Positions 49,665 to 57,827 of a DNA stretch of 64,000 bases are shown here, piece by piece. Position numbers and translations under genes: made by a program. The notes beneath the pieces are model-generated. The model saw only the letters and a list, made by a program, of their open reading frames with translations. It was not told the DNA's origin and searched no databases. This DNA comes from CAVSRC01 sp963785065. GTDB lineage: Bacteria; Pseudomonadota; Alphaproteobacteria; Rhizobiales; Kaistiaceae. Location: contig CAWATX010000002.1 in the NCBI GenBank assembly GCA_963785065.1, forward strand, positions 558,001 to 622,000, in the 5' to 3' direction. Each line of letters opens with the position of its first letter. The stretch's first letter is position 1.

Positions 49665-52181
49665 ATGACCAATTCGGCGGCGAACCGGCGACCCGGCGAC
49701 ACTTTGGAGAAGACAGTCGAGACGCGGATCGCCCGCGCGGTGGGGCGCGCCCGCGCCGCGCTGGTGTGGGAGCGGCTGTGGCCGCTGATCGCGCCCTTCC
49801 TGGTGCTCGCAGCCCTCTTCGCGGCGCTCTCCTGGTTCGGCCTGTGGCGCGTCACGTCGACACCGGTGCGCCTCGCGATCCTCATCCTGTTCCTCCTCGC
49901 CATCCTGTGGTTCGCGGGCCGCGCGCTGCGCTTTGCCTGGCCTTCGCATGCTGCCGCCTTCGCCCGCGTCGAGCGGGCGACCGGCGCCCTGCACCGCCCG
50001 GCGACCGCCTTCGCCGACCGCCTTGCCACGCGCCCCGACGACCCCACCGGCCAGGCGCTGTGGGAGGCCCATCGCCGGCGCATGCTGGCCTCGCTCAAGG
50101 CCCTGCGCGCCGGCCTGCCGGCGCCGCGGCTGGCGGCGCACGACCCCTATGCCCTGCGTTTCCTGGTGGCGCTCCTCTTCGTCGTCGGCTTCGTCATGGC
50201 CGGACCGGAGCGCATCGCCCGCATCGGCGAAGCCTTCCGCGGCGGCGAGAGCACGGCCGCGGCCATCGCCCGCATCGACGCCTGGGTGACTCCGCCGGCC
50301 TATACCGGCCGCGCCCCGATCTTCCTGACCGGCGAGGCCGCCAAGCCGCCGGGCACCGAATATTCCGTACCGGTGGGCAGCGTCGTCACCGTGCGCACCG
50401 GCGGCACGCATGACCTTGCCGTGATGGCCTCCACCGGCGGCAAGGAACAGCCGGTCGCCCCCACCCTGTCGAAGCAGGCTACCGCGGCCAGCGACGCCGC
50501 AGCGCCGCTCGAGCATCAGGTGACGCTCGCCCGCGCCGGCACGGTCACCATCGAGAAATCCGGCCACCAGATCACCGGCTGGAAATTTGCGGTCGAGCCC
50601 GACAATCCGCCGGAGATCGCGCTTGCCGGCGAGCCCCAGGCCGAGGCCAGCGGCGCGCTCTCGCTCTCCTACACGCTCAAGGACGACTACGGCGTCGTCG
50701 CCGCGCGCGGCGAGATCGCGCCGCTGGCCGATCCGACCACCGGCGACGCCCACCCGCTCTACAAGGCGCCGGAGCTGTCCCTGTCGCTGCCGCAACTGCG
50801 CGTGCGCGACGGCACCGGCCACACCATCCGCGACCTGACCGCCCATCCCTGGGCAGGCGCCAAGGTGAAGCTGACGCTGGTCGCCACCGACGAGGCCAAA
50901 CAGGAGGGCAGGAGCGCCCCGATCGAGTTCACGCTGCCGGCGCGCAATTTCAACAACCCGCTCGCCCGCGCCGTGGTCGAGCAGCGCGCCCGCCTGGCGC
51001 TCGACGCCAATGCCGCGCCCCGGGTTGCCGACGCCCTTGATGCGCTCGCCGTGGCGCCCGACAAGATCGACGGCATGGGCAACTATCTGGCGCTGCGCTC
51101 TGCCTATTTCCGCCTCATCCACGCCCATGGCGACGACGAACTGAGGGGCGAGGTCGACTATCTCTGGCAAATCGCGCTCGGCATCGAGGACGGCAACCTG
51201 TCGCTTGCCGCTCAGAGCCTGCGCGACGCCCAGGAGGCGCTGCGCAAGGCGCTGGAGAACGGCGCCTCCGACCAGGAGATCAAGAAGCTCACCGAGAACC
51301 TGCGCCAGGCGATGAACCAGTTCCTGCAGCAGCTTGCCGAACAGGCGCGGCAGAACCCGCAGGCCAACAACTTGCCGCCCAACGCCAACGTCCAGACGCT
51401 GCGCTCGCAGGATCTGCAGCGCATGCTTGACCAGATCGAGAACCTGGCGCGCACCGGCGCCCGCGACGCCGCCCGCCAGATGCTCTCCGAACTGCAGAAC
51501 ATGCTGGAGAACCTGCAGGCCGGCCGGCCGCAGCAAGGCCAGCAGAACAGCCAGGCAATGCAGAGCCTCAACCAGCTCGGCGACATGATCCGCCGGCAGG
51601 AAGAGCTGATGAACAAGACCTACCGCGCCGACCAGGGGCAGAACCCGGACGGCAGCGGCAAGCCGATGACCCAGGAAGAGCTGCAGCAGGCGCTGAAGAA
51701 CCTGCAGCAGCAGCAGCAGGCGCTCCAGCAGGGCCTCGGCAAGCTGATGCAGCAGCTCCAGGGCATGGGCATCGACCCGAACGGCAAGCTCGGACAGGCG
51801 GGCCAGGCCATGGGCCGCGCCCAGGGCCAGCTCGGCCAGGGCCAGACCGGCGACGCCGTGGGCAGCCAGAGCCAGGCGCTCGACGCGTTGCGCCAGGGTG
51901 CCCAGGGGCTCAGCCAGCAACTCGCCAATCGTCAGGGGCAGGGTCAGGGGCAAGGCCAGGGTCGCGGCCTGCGCGGCGGCGGCAACTTCGCCAATCAGGA
52001 CCCGCTCGGCCGGCCCCAGCGTACCTTCGGACCCGACCTCGGCACCACCGTTAAGGTTCCCGACGCGATCGATACGCAGCGCGCCCGCGAGATTCTCGAC
52101 GCGATCCGGAAGCGGCTCGGCGACGCTTACCGGCCAGCGCTTGAGCGCGATTACCTCGAGCGGCTGCTCGAGCAGTTCTAG
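49665..52181 (+). CDS. TIGR02302-family membrane protein (DUF4175)
   Basis: 838 residues from MTNSAANRR. Two N-terminal membrane helices (about 45-90), a further hydrophobic helix near 165-185, a large periplasmic beta-rich region, and a C-terminal 250-residue tract very rich in Gln, Gly, Leu and Met with repeated QQ and QGQGQ units, ending DYLERLLEQF. The family is typical of Hyphomicrobiales and has no established function. The last 131 bases overlap the 3' end of hpt on the other strand. DNA near 51.7-51.96 kb contains short imperfect repeats that code for the Gln runs. Confidence 0.88.
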   Translation: MTNSAANRRPGDTLEKTVETRIARAVGRARAALVWERLWPLIAPFLVLAALFAALSWFGLWRVTSTPVRLAILILFLLAILWFAGRALRFAWPSHAAAFARVERATGALHRPATAFADRLATRPDDPTGQALWEAHRRRMLASLKALRAGLPAPRLAAHDPYALRFLVALLFVVGFVMAGPERIARIGEAFRGGESTAAAIARIDAWVTPPAYTGRAPIFLTGEAAKPPGTEYSVPVGSVVTVRTGGTHDLAVMASTGGKEQPVAPTLSKQATAASDAAAPLEHQVTLARAGTVTIEKSGHQITGWKFAVEPDNPPEIALAGEPQAEASGALSLSYTLKDDYGVVAARGEIAPLADPTTGDAHPLYKAPELSLSLPQLRVRDGTGHTIRDLTAHPWAGAKVKLTLVATDEAKQEGRSAPIEFTLPARNFNNPLARAVVEQRARLALDANAAPRVADALDALAVAPDKIDGMGNYLALRSAYFRLIHAHGDDELRGEVDYLWQIALGIEDGNLSLAAQSLRDAQEALRKALENGASDQEIKKLTENLRQAMNQFLQQLAEQARQNPQANNLPPNANVQTLRSQDLQRMLDQIENLARTGARDAARQMLSELQNMLENLQAGRPQQGQQNSQAMQSLNQLGDMIRRQEELMNKTYRADQGQNPDGSGKPMTQEELQQALKNLQQQQQALQQGLGKLMQQLQGMGIDPNGKLGQAGQAMGRAQGQLGQGQTGDAVGSQSQALDALRQGAQGLSQQLANRQGQGQGQGQGRGLRGGGNFANQDPLGRPQRTFGPDLGTTVKVPDAIDTQRAREILDAIRKRLGDAYRPALERDYLERLLEQF

Positions 52182-52725
52182 ACTTGCGCGCCTCGACCAC
52201 GCCAACAAAGGGCAGTTCGCGGAAGGCGTGCGCCGCATCCATGCCGTAGCCGACGACGAACAGGTCGGGACAGACGAAGCCGACATGCTCGGCCCTGAGC
52301 GGCTGGGCGAGCTTGCCCGGCTTCTCCAGCAGAACGGCGATATCGGCCCGCGCCGCGCCGCGCTCCAGCATCAGGCCGCGCGCAAAGGCGATCGTGCGGC
52401 CCGATTCGAGGATGTCGTCGATGATCAGCACGTCGCGGCCCAACACGTCGCTTTCGATGTCGCGCACCAGCCGCACCTCGCCGGAGGAGGTCGTGCCGGT
52501 GCCATAGCTCGACAGCGAGATGAACTCCACCTCAGGCGACAGGCCGGCATCGTGCAGCGCGCGCAGGAGGTCGGCGGCGAAGACGAAGCTGCCCTTGAGG
52601 ATGGAGATGACCAGCAGGTTGCGATAGCCGGCCGCGGCGATCTCCTGCGCCAGCTCGCGATTGCGCGCCGCGATGGTTTCCGCGTCGTACAGAACACGGA
52701 TCGTCCGCCCCCTCACCCGCGGCAT
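52051..52725 (-). CDS. hpt: Hypoxanthine phosphoribosyltransferase, with basic C-terminal tail
   Basis: 224 residues. The PRPP motif VLIIDDILESGRT is intact, as are ILKGSFVFAADL and the ending of the core VGYGMDAAHAFRELPFVGVV. It salvages hypoxanthine or guanine to IMP or GMP. The normal protein would stop shortly after that; here about 45 further residues, almost entirely Arg, Ala, Ser and Lys, follow and are read from DNA that codes for the C-terminus of the TIGR02302 protein on the other strand. The start is two bases past the preceding gene's stop. Confidence 0.9.
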   Translation of the reverse strand: MPRVRGRTIRVLYDAETIAARNRELAQEIAAAGYRNLLVISILKGSFVFAADLLRALHDAGLSPEVEFISLSSYGTGTTSSGEVRLVRDIESDVLGRDVLIIDDILESGRTIAFARGLMLERGAARADIAVLLEKPGKLAQPLRAEHVGFVCPDLFVVGYGMDAAHAFRELPFVGVVEARKSRTARAAARGNRAQALAGKRRRAASGSRRESRGRAAYRSRREP

Positions 52726-52727
52726 GG

Positions 52728-53414
52728 TCAACGCATCCCGATGATCTGGTTCTCGCGCTCCGCGAGCTTGAGCGTAACCTGGCTGGCATTGGCCGGCGGC
52801 GCCGACACGGCGCTGCGGAATCCGAACGAGGCGCCCGGCGCCAGTCCCGCCTGGGTCGGCTCGAGCGTCCACGCATAGACCTCGGCGCCCGTCGGCGAAC
52901 GCAGCGCGACGCGGATGGCAGGGACCGCGACGTCACTGGCCGAGGTGTTGACCAGCTCGCCTTCGACCACCAGCGTCTTGACGCCGTTCTTGATCAGCGT
53001 CTCGCTGTGCACCCGCTGGAAGGCCAGGCGCTCGATCTCGGCCGCCAGGCTCTTCTGCGGCAGCGTGGCGGCAACCAGCGGCACGCGCAGCGCAAAGAAG
53101 GCGGCGAGCACCGCGACCCCGATGCCCAGGCCCTTCAGCCACAGCCGATCGACCGGGAACGGTGGCGGAGCGCTCCGCCGGCGCCGCTCGGAAGCGGGCT
53201 GGTGGCCACGGCCAGGCGCGGTATGCTCGATGACGACGGCGTCCGAGACATCCGCGGGCTCGGCCGCAAACGCCACCCGCCGGAACGGGTTCTCGGCGTG
53301 GGGGCGGGCGATCCAGCGGGTGCCGCACCAGTCGCAGTGGAGCATGCGGCCGGCGCCGAGCGTCTCTTCGCTGATCGCCTGGCAGGCGGCGCAGGAGGGA
53401 CACAGAATTGCCAT
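52728..53414 (-). CDS. Zinc-ribbon (MJ0042) and DUF3426-type membrane protein
   Basis: 228 residues from MAILCPSC; a TTG four codons upstream is less likely. The N-terminus has CPSCAAC and CDWC pairs forming a zinc ribbon, then a low-complexity linker, one membrane helix (about 95-115, LGIGVAVLAAFFALRVPLVAATL) and a periplasmic domain with VVEGELVNTSASDVAVPAIRV, as in DUF3426. It is cotranscribed with hpt. The function is unknown. Confidence 0.82.
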   Translation of the reverse strand: MAILCPSCAACQAISEETLGAGRMLHCDWCGTRWIARPHAENPFRRVAFAAEPADVSDAVVIEHTAPGRGHQPASERRRRSAPPPFPVDRLWLKGLGIGVAVLAAFFALRVPLVAATLPQKSLAAEIERLAFQRVHSETLIKNGVKTLVVEGELVNTSASDVAVPAIRVALRSPTGAEVYAWTLEPTQAGLAPGASFGFRSAVSAPPANASQVTLKLAERENQIIGMR

Positions 53415-53530
53415 GAAAGGACCCAAGCCCGATGATTTGTCGGGAGTGAGCCTAGGCCGATTTGGTTAACGCCCCGGAAACCATGCCTGCCTGCGGGGCG
53501 GTGACGGCGGCGTGGAAATGCCTTTGTTCG

Positions 53531-53546
53531 TTAACAGGGCCTTAAC
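53531..53546. promoter_or_regulatory. Perfect CtrA-type box ahead of ftsEX
   Basis: TTAA-CAGGGCC-TTAAC, an exact match to the CtrA consensus TTAA-N7-TTAA with the trailing C, about 60-70 bases upstream of the ftsE start. A further GTTAACG lies nearby on the left. CtrA controls cell-cycle and division genes in alphaproteobacteria. Confidence 0.6.
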
Positions 53547-53603
53547 AGGGACCTTGCAAGAGTGGATAACCCCACCGGCCACGGCGATTGACGGGACAGC
53601 GAC

Positions 53604-54263
53604 GTGATCCGTTTCGAGAATGTCGGACTGCGCTACGGCATGGGACCGGAGGTGCTGCGCGATCTGACCTTCCAGATCGAGCCGAAATCATTCCAGTTTC
53701 TCACCGGCCCCTCCGGCGCCGGCAAGACCACGCTCATCCGCCTGTTCTTTCTGGCGCTGAGGCCGACGCGCGGCCTGCTCTCCTTCTTCGGCCGCGACAC
53801 TTCGAGCATCGGCCGGGCGGAACTGCCGGCGGTCAGGCGGCGCATCGGTGTCGTCTTCCAGGATTTCCGCCTGCTCGACCATCTCACCACCTTCGAGAAC
53901 GTGGCCCTGCCCTTGCGCGTTCTCGGCCGCGAGGAAGCGGCCTATCGCGGCGACGTGGTCGAGCTGTTGCGCTGGGTGGGCTTGGGCGACCGCATGCATG
54001 CCTTGCCGCCGATTCTTTCCGGCGGCGAGAAGCAGCGCGCGGCCATCGCCCGGGCGCTCATCACCCGCCCGGAAATCCTGCTCGCCGACGAGCCGACCGG
54101 CAATGTCGACCCGCCGCTGGCGGCGCGCCTGATGCGTCTGTTCGTCGAACTCAACCGCCTGGGCACCTCGGTGGTCATCGCCACCCACGACATCGCCCTG
54201 ATGAACCAGTTCGATTCGCGCCGGCTCGTGCTCGAGGAGGGGCGGCTCACCATCTATGACTGA
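53604..54263 (+). CDS. ftsE: Cell-division ATP-binding protein FtsE
   Basis: 219 residues from a GTG start. Walker A GPSGAGKTT at residues 35-43, the Q-loop VVFQDFRLL, the signature LSGGEKQR and Walker B ILLADEPTGN are intact. FtsE drives FtsX to activate peptidoglycan hydrolases at the division site. The gene overlaps ftsX by eight bases. The upstream 189-base gap contains the CtrA-type box. Confidence 0.95.
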   Translation: MIRFENVGLRYGMGPEVLRDLTFQIEPKSFQFLTGPSGAGKTTLIRLFFLALRPTRGLLSFFGRDTSSIGRAELPAVRRRIGVVFQDFRLLDHLTTFENVALPLRVLGREEAAYRGDVVELLRWVGLGDRMHALPPILSGGEKQRAAIARALITRPEILLADEPTGNVDPPLAARLMRLFVELNRLGTSVVIATHDIALMNQFDSRRLVLEEGRLTIYD

Positions 54264-55236
54264 AGCCGTCACCACCGACGCCGAGCGCATCCAGCGCCTC
54301 CAGGCCGCTGCCCAGCGACGCCAGGCGCGGCTGGCCGCGCAGAAGCCCAACCAGTTGGTGCCCGAGAACACCGTCTCGGCGAATGCCCTCACCGTGGTCA
54401 TCGCCATCATGAGCTTCCTCGCCTGCCTGACGCTGGGGGCGGTGACGCTGGTGCGCGACGCCTCGCGCGACTGGCAGGCGGACGTCGAGCGCGAAGTCAC
54501 CGTCCAGGTGCTGCCGGTCGACGGCGTCGATACCACGGCCGAGACCGCCCGCGCCGCCGCCATCGCCCGTCAGACTCCGGGCATCGCCTCGGTCCAGGTG
54601 ATGGGCAACGACGCCACCGCCCGCCTGCTCGAACCATGGCTCGGCTCCGGCCTCGACCTGTCGGCGCTGCCCATCCCGCACCTGGTCGTCATCAAGCTGA
54701 CGCGGCCCGGCGCTGCCGACCTCAAGGCGCTGGCCGCCAAGCTCAAGAGCCAGGTCAAGGGCGCCAGCCTCGACGACCACATCGGCTGGGCCGAGCGTCT
54801 GCAATCCATGGCCAGCGTCACCGTCTTCGCCGGCCTTGCCATTCTCGGCCTCGTCTTCGTGGCCACCGTGCTTTCGGTCGTCTTCGCCACCCGCGGCGCC
54901 ATGGCGGTGAACAGCGGCGTGGTTTCGGTGCTCCACATCGTCGGCGCCGAGGACGGCTTCATCGCCCGCGAGTTCCAGCGCCATTTCCTGCTTCTCGGCC
55001 TGCGCGGCGGCCTCATCGGCGCCGCCGCCGCGGCATTTTTGTTCGCCACGCTCTCCTTCGTCGTCGTGCCGGCGATCGGCGGTGCCGACGGCCAGCAGGT
55101 TTCCGCCCTGTTCGGGCGCTTCGCCGTCGGCCCGATCGGTTATTTCGGGGCGCTCGGCATCGCCTTCCTGGTCGCGGTGATGACCGCCCTCACCTCGCGG
55201 TTGACCGTCTACAGCTATCTCGCCGAAGCCGAGTAA
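54256..55236 (+). CDS. ftsX: Cell-division permease-like protein FtsX
   Basis: 326 residues. An N-terminal cytoplasmic segment rich in charged residues (RIQRLQAAAQRRQARL) is longer than in E. coli, followed by one helix (ALTVVIAIMSFLACLTLGAV), a periplasmic extracellular loop, and three C-terminal helices of the FtsX-like permease domain. The protein does not transport; it transmits ATP hydrolysis by FtsE to cell-wall hydrolases. Overlap with ftsE gives translational coupling. Confidence 0.94.
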   Translation: MTEAVTTDAERIQRLQAAAQRRQARLAAQKPNQLVPENTVSANALTVVIAIMSFLACLTLGAVTLVRDASRDWQADVEREVTVQVLPVDGVDTTAETARAAAIARQTPGIASVQVMGNDATARLLEPWLGSGLDLSALPIPHLVVIKLTRPGAADLKALAAKLKSQVKGASLDDHIGWAERLQSMASVTVFAGLAILGLVFVATVLSVVFATRGAMAVNSGVVSVLHIVGAEDGFIAREFQRHFLLLGLRGGLIGAAAAAFLFATLSFVVVPAIGGADGQQVSALFGRFAVGPIGYFGALGIAFLVAVMTALTSRLTVYSYLAEAE

Positions 55237-55355
55237 GCCCGCCCGCGCCTCGCCTTTTTTCGCTGCAACGTTCTGGCAAAATGCGCGATGGTCTGCCGAA
55301 TCGATTGGGGTCCGCCGGTTGTGCCGCCGGGCCGCCTGCGCCGTGGCATTGATTG

Positions 55356-55976
55356 ATGCGGGGAAGGATGAGACTGGGACGTGCCGTCATCGTGCTGGCC
55401 GGGCTTGGCGTCATCGCGCTGGCGGTCGGTTTCGTGGCATTTGCCACCTCGGTCGCCGGCACGCGGACCCCTTCCGACGTACATGCCGAGGGCATCGTCG
55501 TCCTGACCGGCGGCGGCGGCCGCATCGACAGCGCCCTGCACCTGCTCGCCGAAGGCCGCGCCCGGCGCCTGCTGATTTCCGGCGTCAATCCGTCGGTCGA
55601 CCTCAAGGCGCTCGCCGGCACCATCGACCAGGACCTCGAGGTGGCACTCGCCTGCTGCGTCGATCTCGGCCGCGACGCCCGCGACACCATCGGCAATGCC
55701 GTCGAAGCGCGCGACTGGGCCAAGGCCAAGGGCTACGCCTCGCTGATCGTCGTCACCAGCGACTATCACATGCCGCGCTCGATGGCCGAGCTGGCCGAGG
55801 CCATGCCCAAGGTCAAGCTGATCCCCTACCCGGTGACCAATCCCGAGCTGCATCTCGGAGACTGGTGGGCCAACGGTACGGCCTTCGCCCTGCTCTTGCG
55901 CGAGTACGGCAAGTATCTGCTGGCCACCGCACGCGTGAAGATCGCCGGGGCGGTCGCCAGCCCGGCAAGCGGCTGA
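55356..55976 (+). CDS. YdcF/ElyC-family membrane-anchored protein
   Basis: 206 residues; an ATG at 55368 is an alternative start and the better one has no clear ribosome site. One N-terminal helix (AVIVLAGLGVIALAVGFVAF) is followed by a DUF218 domain: GIVVLTGGGGRIDSAL, LISGVN, ARDTIGNAVEARDWA and VVTSDYHMPRS. Relatives (ElyC, SanA) act in envelope carbohydrate metabolism. Here it is placed between ftsX and plsC, an order repeated in related genomes. Confidence 0.88.
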   Translation: MRGRMRLGRAVIVLAGLGVIALAVGFVAFATSVAGTRTPSDVHAEGIVVLTGGGGRIDSALHLLAEGRARRLLISGVNPSVDLKALAGTIDQDLEVALACCVDLGRDARDTIGNAVEARDWAKAKGYASLIVVTSDYHMPRSMAELAEAMPKVKLIPYPVTNPELHLGDWWANGTAFALLLREYGKYLLATARVKIAGAVASPASG

Positions 55977-55980
55977 GCCG

Positions 55981-56760
55981 ATGCTGCGTCTCCGCTCCCT
56001 CGCCTTCAACGTCGCCTTCTACGGCTGGACCACTGGTCTCACACTGGCGACCCTGCCGGTCTACTTCTTCCTGAGCCAGGAGAAGGCGATGGACGTGGTG
56101 CGCCTGTGGACGCGCGGCATGCTCTGGCTGCTGCGTGTGCTGGTCGGCACCGGATATGAGGTGCGCGGCCTCGACAACCTGCCCAAGGGCGGCGCGCTCA
56201 TCGCCTGCAAGCACCAGTCCGCCTGGGAGACGCTGGCGCTGGTGCCGCTGCTCGCCAACCCGACCCTGGTGATGAAGGAGGAACTCGCCCGCATCCCGGT
56301 GTTCGGCGCCTACACCGCGAAGGCCGGCATGATCCATGTCGACCGCAAGGGCGGAACCAAGGCGCTGAGGGCGCTGGCCGAGCGCGCCGCGCAAGAAATC
56401 GCCAAGGGCCGCCAGGTCATCATGTTTCCGGAAGGCACGCGCCGGCCGCCGGGTGCCGCGCCCGACTACCAGACCGGCATTGCGCTCCTCTACAAGACGC
56501 TGGGCGTGCCGGTGGTGCCGGCGGCGCTCAATTCCGGCCTCTACTGGCCGCGGCGCCAGCTCACCCATCATCCCGGCACGATCATCCTGGAGTTCTTGCC
56601 CGCGATCCCCGCCGGACTTGATTCGCGGGGCTTCCTGGCCCGCCTGGAACAGACCATCGAGAACGCCGCCGACCGGCTGATGGCCGAGGCGGCAAAGGCG
56701 ACTCCGGCCCCGCCGCTCTCCCCCGAAGCTGCTGAGCGGCTAGCCAGAATCGCTGGGTGA
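55981..56760 (+). CDS. plsC: 1-acyl-sn-glycerol-3-phosphate acyltransferase
   Basis: 259 residues. LPLAT motif I reads KHQSAWET (H-x4-E variant common in this branch), motif III FPEGTRRPPG, and an N-terminal membrane helix with YGWTTGLTLATLPVYFFL. It adds the second acyl chain to lysophosphatidic acid in the inner membrane. The gene follows ydcF after four bases. Confidence 0.92.
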   Translation: MLRLRSLAFNVAFYGWTTGLTLATLPVYFFLSQEKAMDVVRLWTRGMLWLLRVLVGTGYEVRGLDNLPKGGALIACKHQSAWETLALVPLLANPTLVMKEELARIPVFGAYTAKAGMIHVDRKGGTKALRALAERAAQEIAKGRQVIMFPEGTRRPPGAAPDYQTGIALLYKTLGVPVVPAALNSGLYWPRRQLTHHPGTIILEFLPAIPAGLDSRGFLARLEQTIENAADRLMAEAAKATPAPPLSPEAAERLARIAG

Positions 56761-56829
56761 GGACTCTTTTTTGTCGGAATTGGATGAGATGGATTGAAGT
56801 CGAATCAACAATGTTCTACTTTTGTTCTC

Positions 56830-57210
56830 ATGGTCGCCGTCGTTCCGCCTCTCCTCTCGGATCGCCCGCCAGAGATCCCGCAAAAGGCGGGCCTCGGCGA
56901 CCGCTTCCACTATTTCCGCGGCCGCTCGGGCCGGCGCTACCTGTTCACGGTGGTTGCCGACGAGGCGCTGGCGGACTTCCGCGGTGTCGTGGCGATTCTC
57001 GCCGAGCCGGCGCCTGCCGGGCGCCTGGTGGCGCAGACGGTGGTGACGGTCGACGGCCGCGGCCGCATCGGCCCATTGCCCGACCACGCGTGGCCGCCGA
57101 CAAGCGGCCGCCAGAGCCTGTGCCTCGTCCATCTGCTTGCCGCCAGCGATTCGGAGCGCCGTGCCGTCGTCGCCGACCTTTCCCCACTGACCATGCAGCT
57201 TGCCGCCTGA
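56830..57210 (+). CDS. Hypothetical protein, 126 residues
   Basis: From MVAVVPPLLS. The middle contains GDRFHYFRGRSGRRYLFTVV, followed by ALADFRGVVAILAEPA and a long loop, and it ends LTMQLAA. The first motif resembles a compact beta-strand core, but no family could be named. The codon pattern is normal and a ribosome site is not obvious. A position between plsC and the ChaC-like gene, convergent with the latter (12 bases between stops), suggests it is conserved in the block. Confidence 0.6.
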   Translation: MVAVVPPLLSDRPPEIPQKAGLGDRFHYFRGRSGRRYLFTVVADEALADFRGVVAILAEPAPAGRLVAQTVVTVDGRGRIGPLPDHAWPPTSGRQSLCLVHLLAASDSERRAVVADLSPLTMQLAA

Positions 57211-57221
57211 GCCGCGCGGCC

Positions 57222-57752
57222 TCACCGCTCGGCTGTCTGCAGTTCGCCCGCCAGCCAGGCGAGCAGCGGGTCGGAAAGGCCGAGGGCGGCGAGATGCGCC
57301 GCCGTGTTGATGACGTAGTCGCGGTTGGCGCCCGAGCGCCCCTCCCCGTCGCGCACCATCTTGAGCAGGCTTTCGTGGGGCAGGCGCCCGGCATATTGCA
57401 CATGGTCGCGCTCGGCGAGGTAGGTCAGCGCCTTCACCGGCCGCTCCTCGCCGGCAAGGCGGATCGTCCACCACACCTCGCGATAGACCGCGGTCACCAG
57501 CTCGCGCTCGCGCAAGTAAGCGATCACGGGCTCGCGGTCCTTCGCCGCGACGCGATAGGCGACCCCGCGGCAGGACCCGCCGCGATCCAGGCCGAGCACC
57601 AGGCCGGGCCGCTCGCGCGTGCCGCGATGGACCCAGGAATAGACGCACAGCGCCCGATGCGCCCCACTGAGCCGGGCAGGCCTCTGCTCGACATAATCGA
57701 ATCCCGGCCGCCACATCAGCGAGCCATAGCCAAACACCCAGAAATCCGACAT
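57222..57752 (-). CDS. Gamma-glutamylcyclotransferase (ChaC-like)
   Basis: 176 residues from MSDFWVFGYGSLMWRPG; the very long frame reading further upstream through the DUF2125 gene is a shadow. YGSL at residues 9-12 forms the substrate loop and a central Glu in RERELVTAVYR is the likely catalytic acid. ChaC enzymes break glutathione to 5-oxoproline and Cys-Gly. The protein is shorter than the fungal/mammalian type but typical for alphaproteobacteria. It is divergent from the DUF2125 gene. Confidence 0.87.
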   Translation of the reverse strand: MSDFWVFGYGSLMWRPGFDYVEQRPARLSGAHRALCVYSWVHRGTRERPGLVLGLDRGGSCRGVAYRVAAKDREPVIAYLRERELVTAVYREVWWTIRLAGEERPVKALTYLAERDHVQYAGRLPHESLLKMVRDGEGRSGANRDYVINTAAHLAALGLSDPLLAWLAGELQTAER

Positions 57753-57827
57753 GAGGGATACGCGCCCGAGCAAGACAAGCGGGCGCTCTAGCAAGGCCGC
57801 ACGACGCACGCAATCGCGGGAGCTCGC

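Noticed and set aside
48087..52286. A 1399-codon open frame on the minus strand across lptM, lysA and the TIGR02302 gene
   Set aside because: It lies opposite three well-supported genes, is rich in His, Gly, Asp and Arg as expected from GC-biased shadows, and has no family motif or ribosome site.
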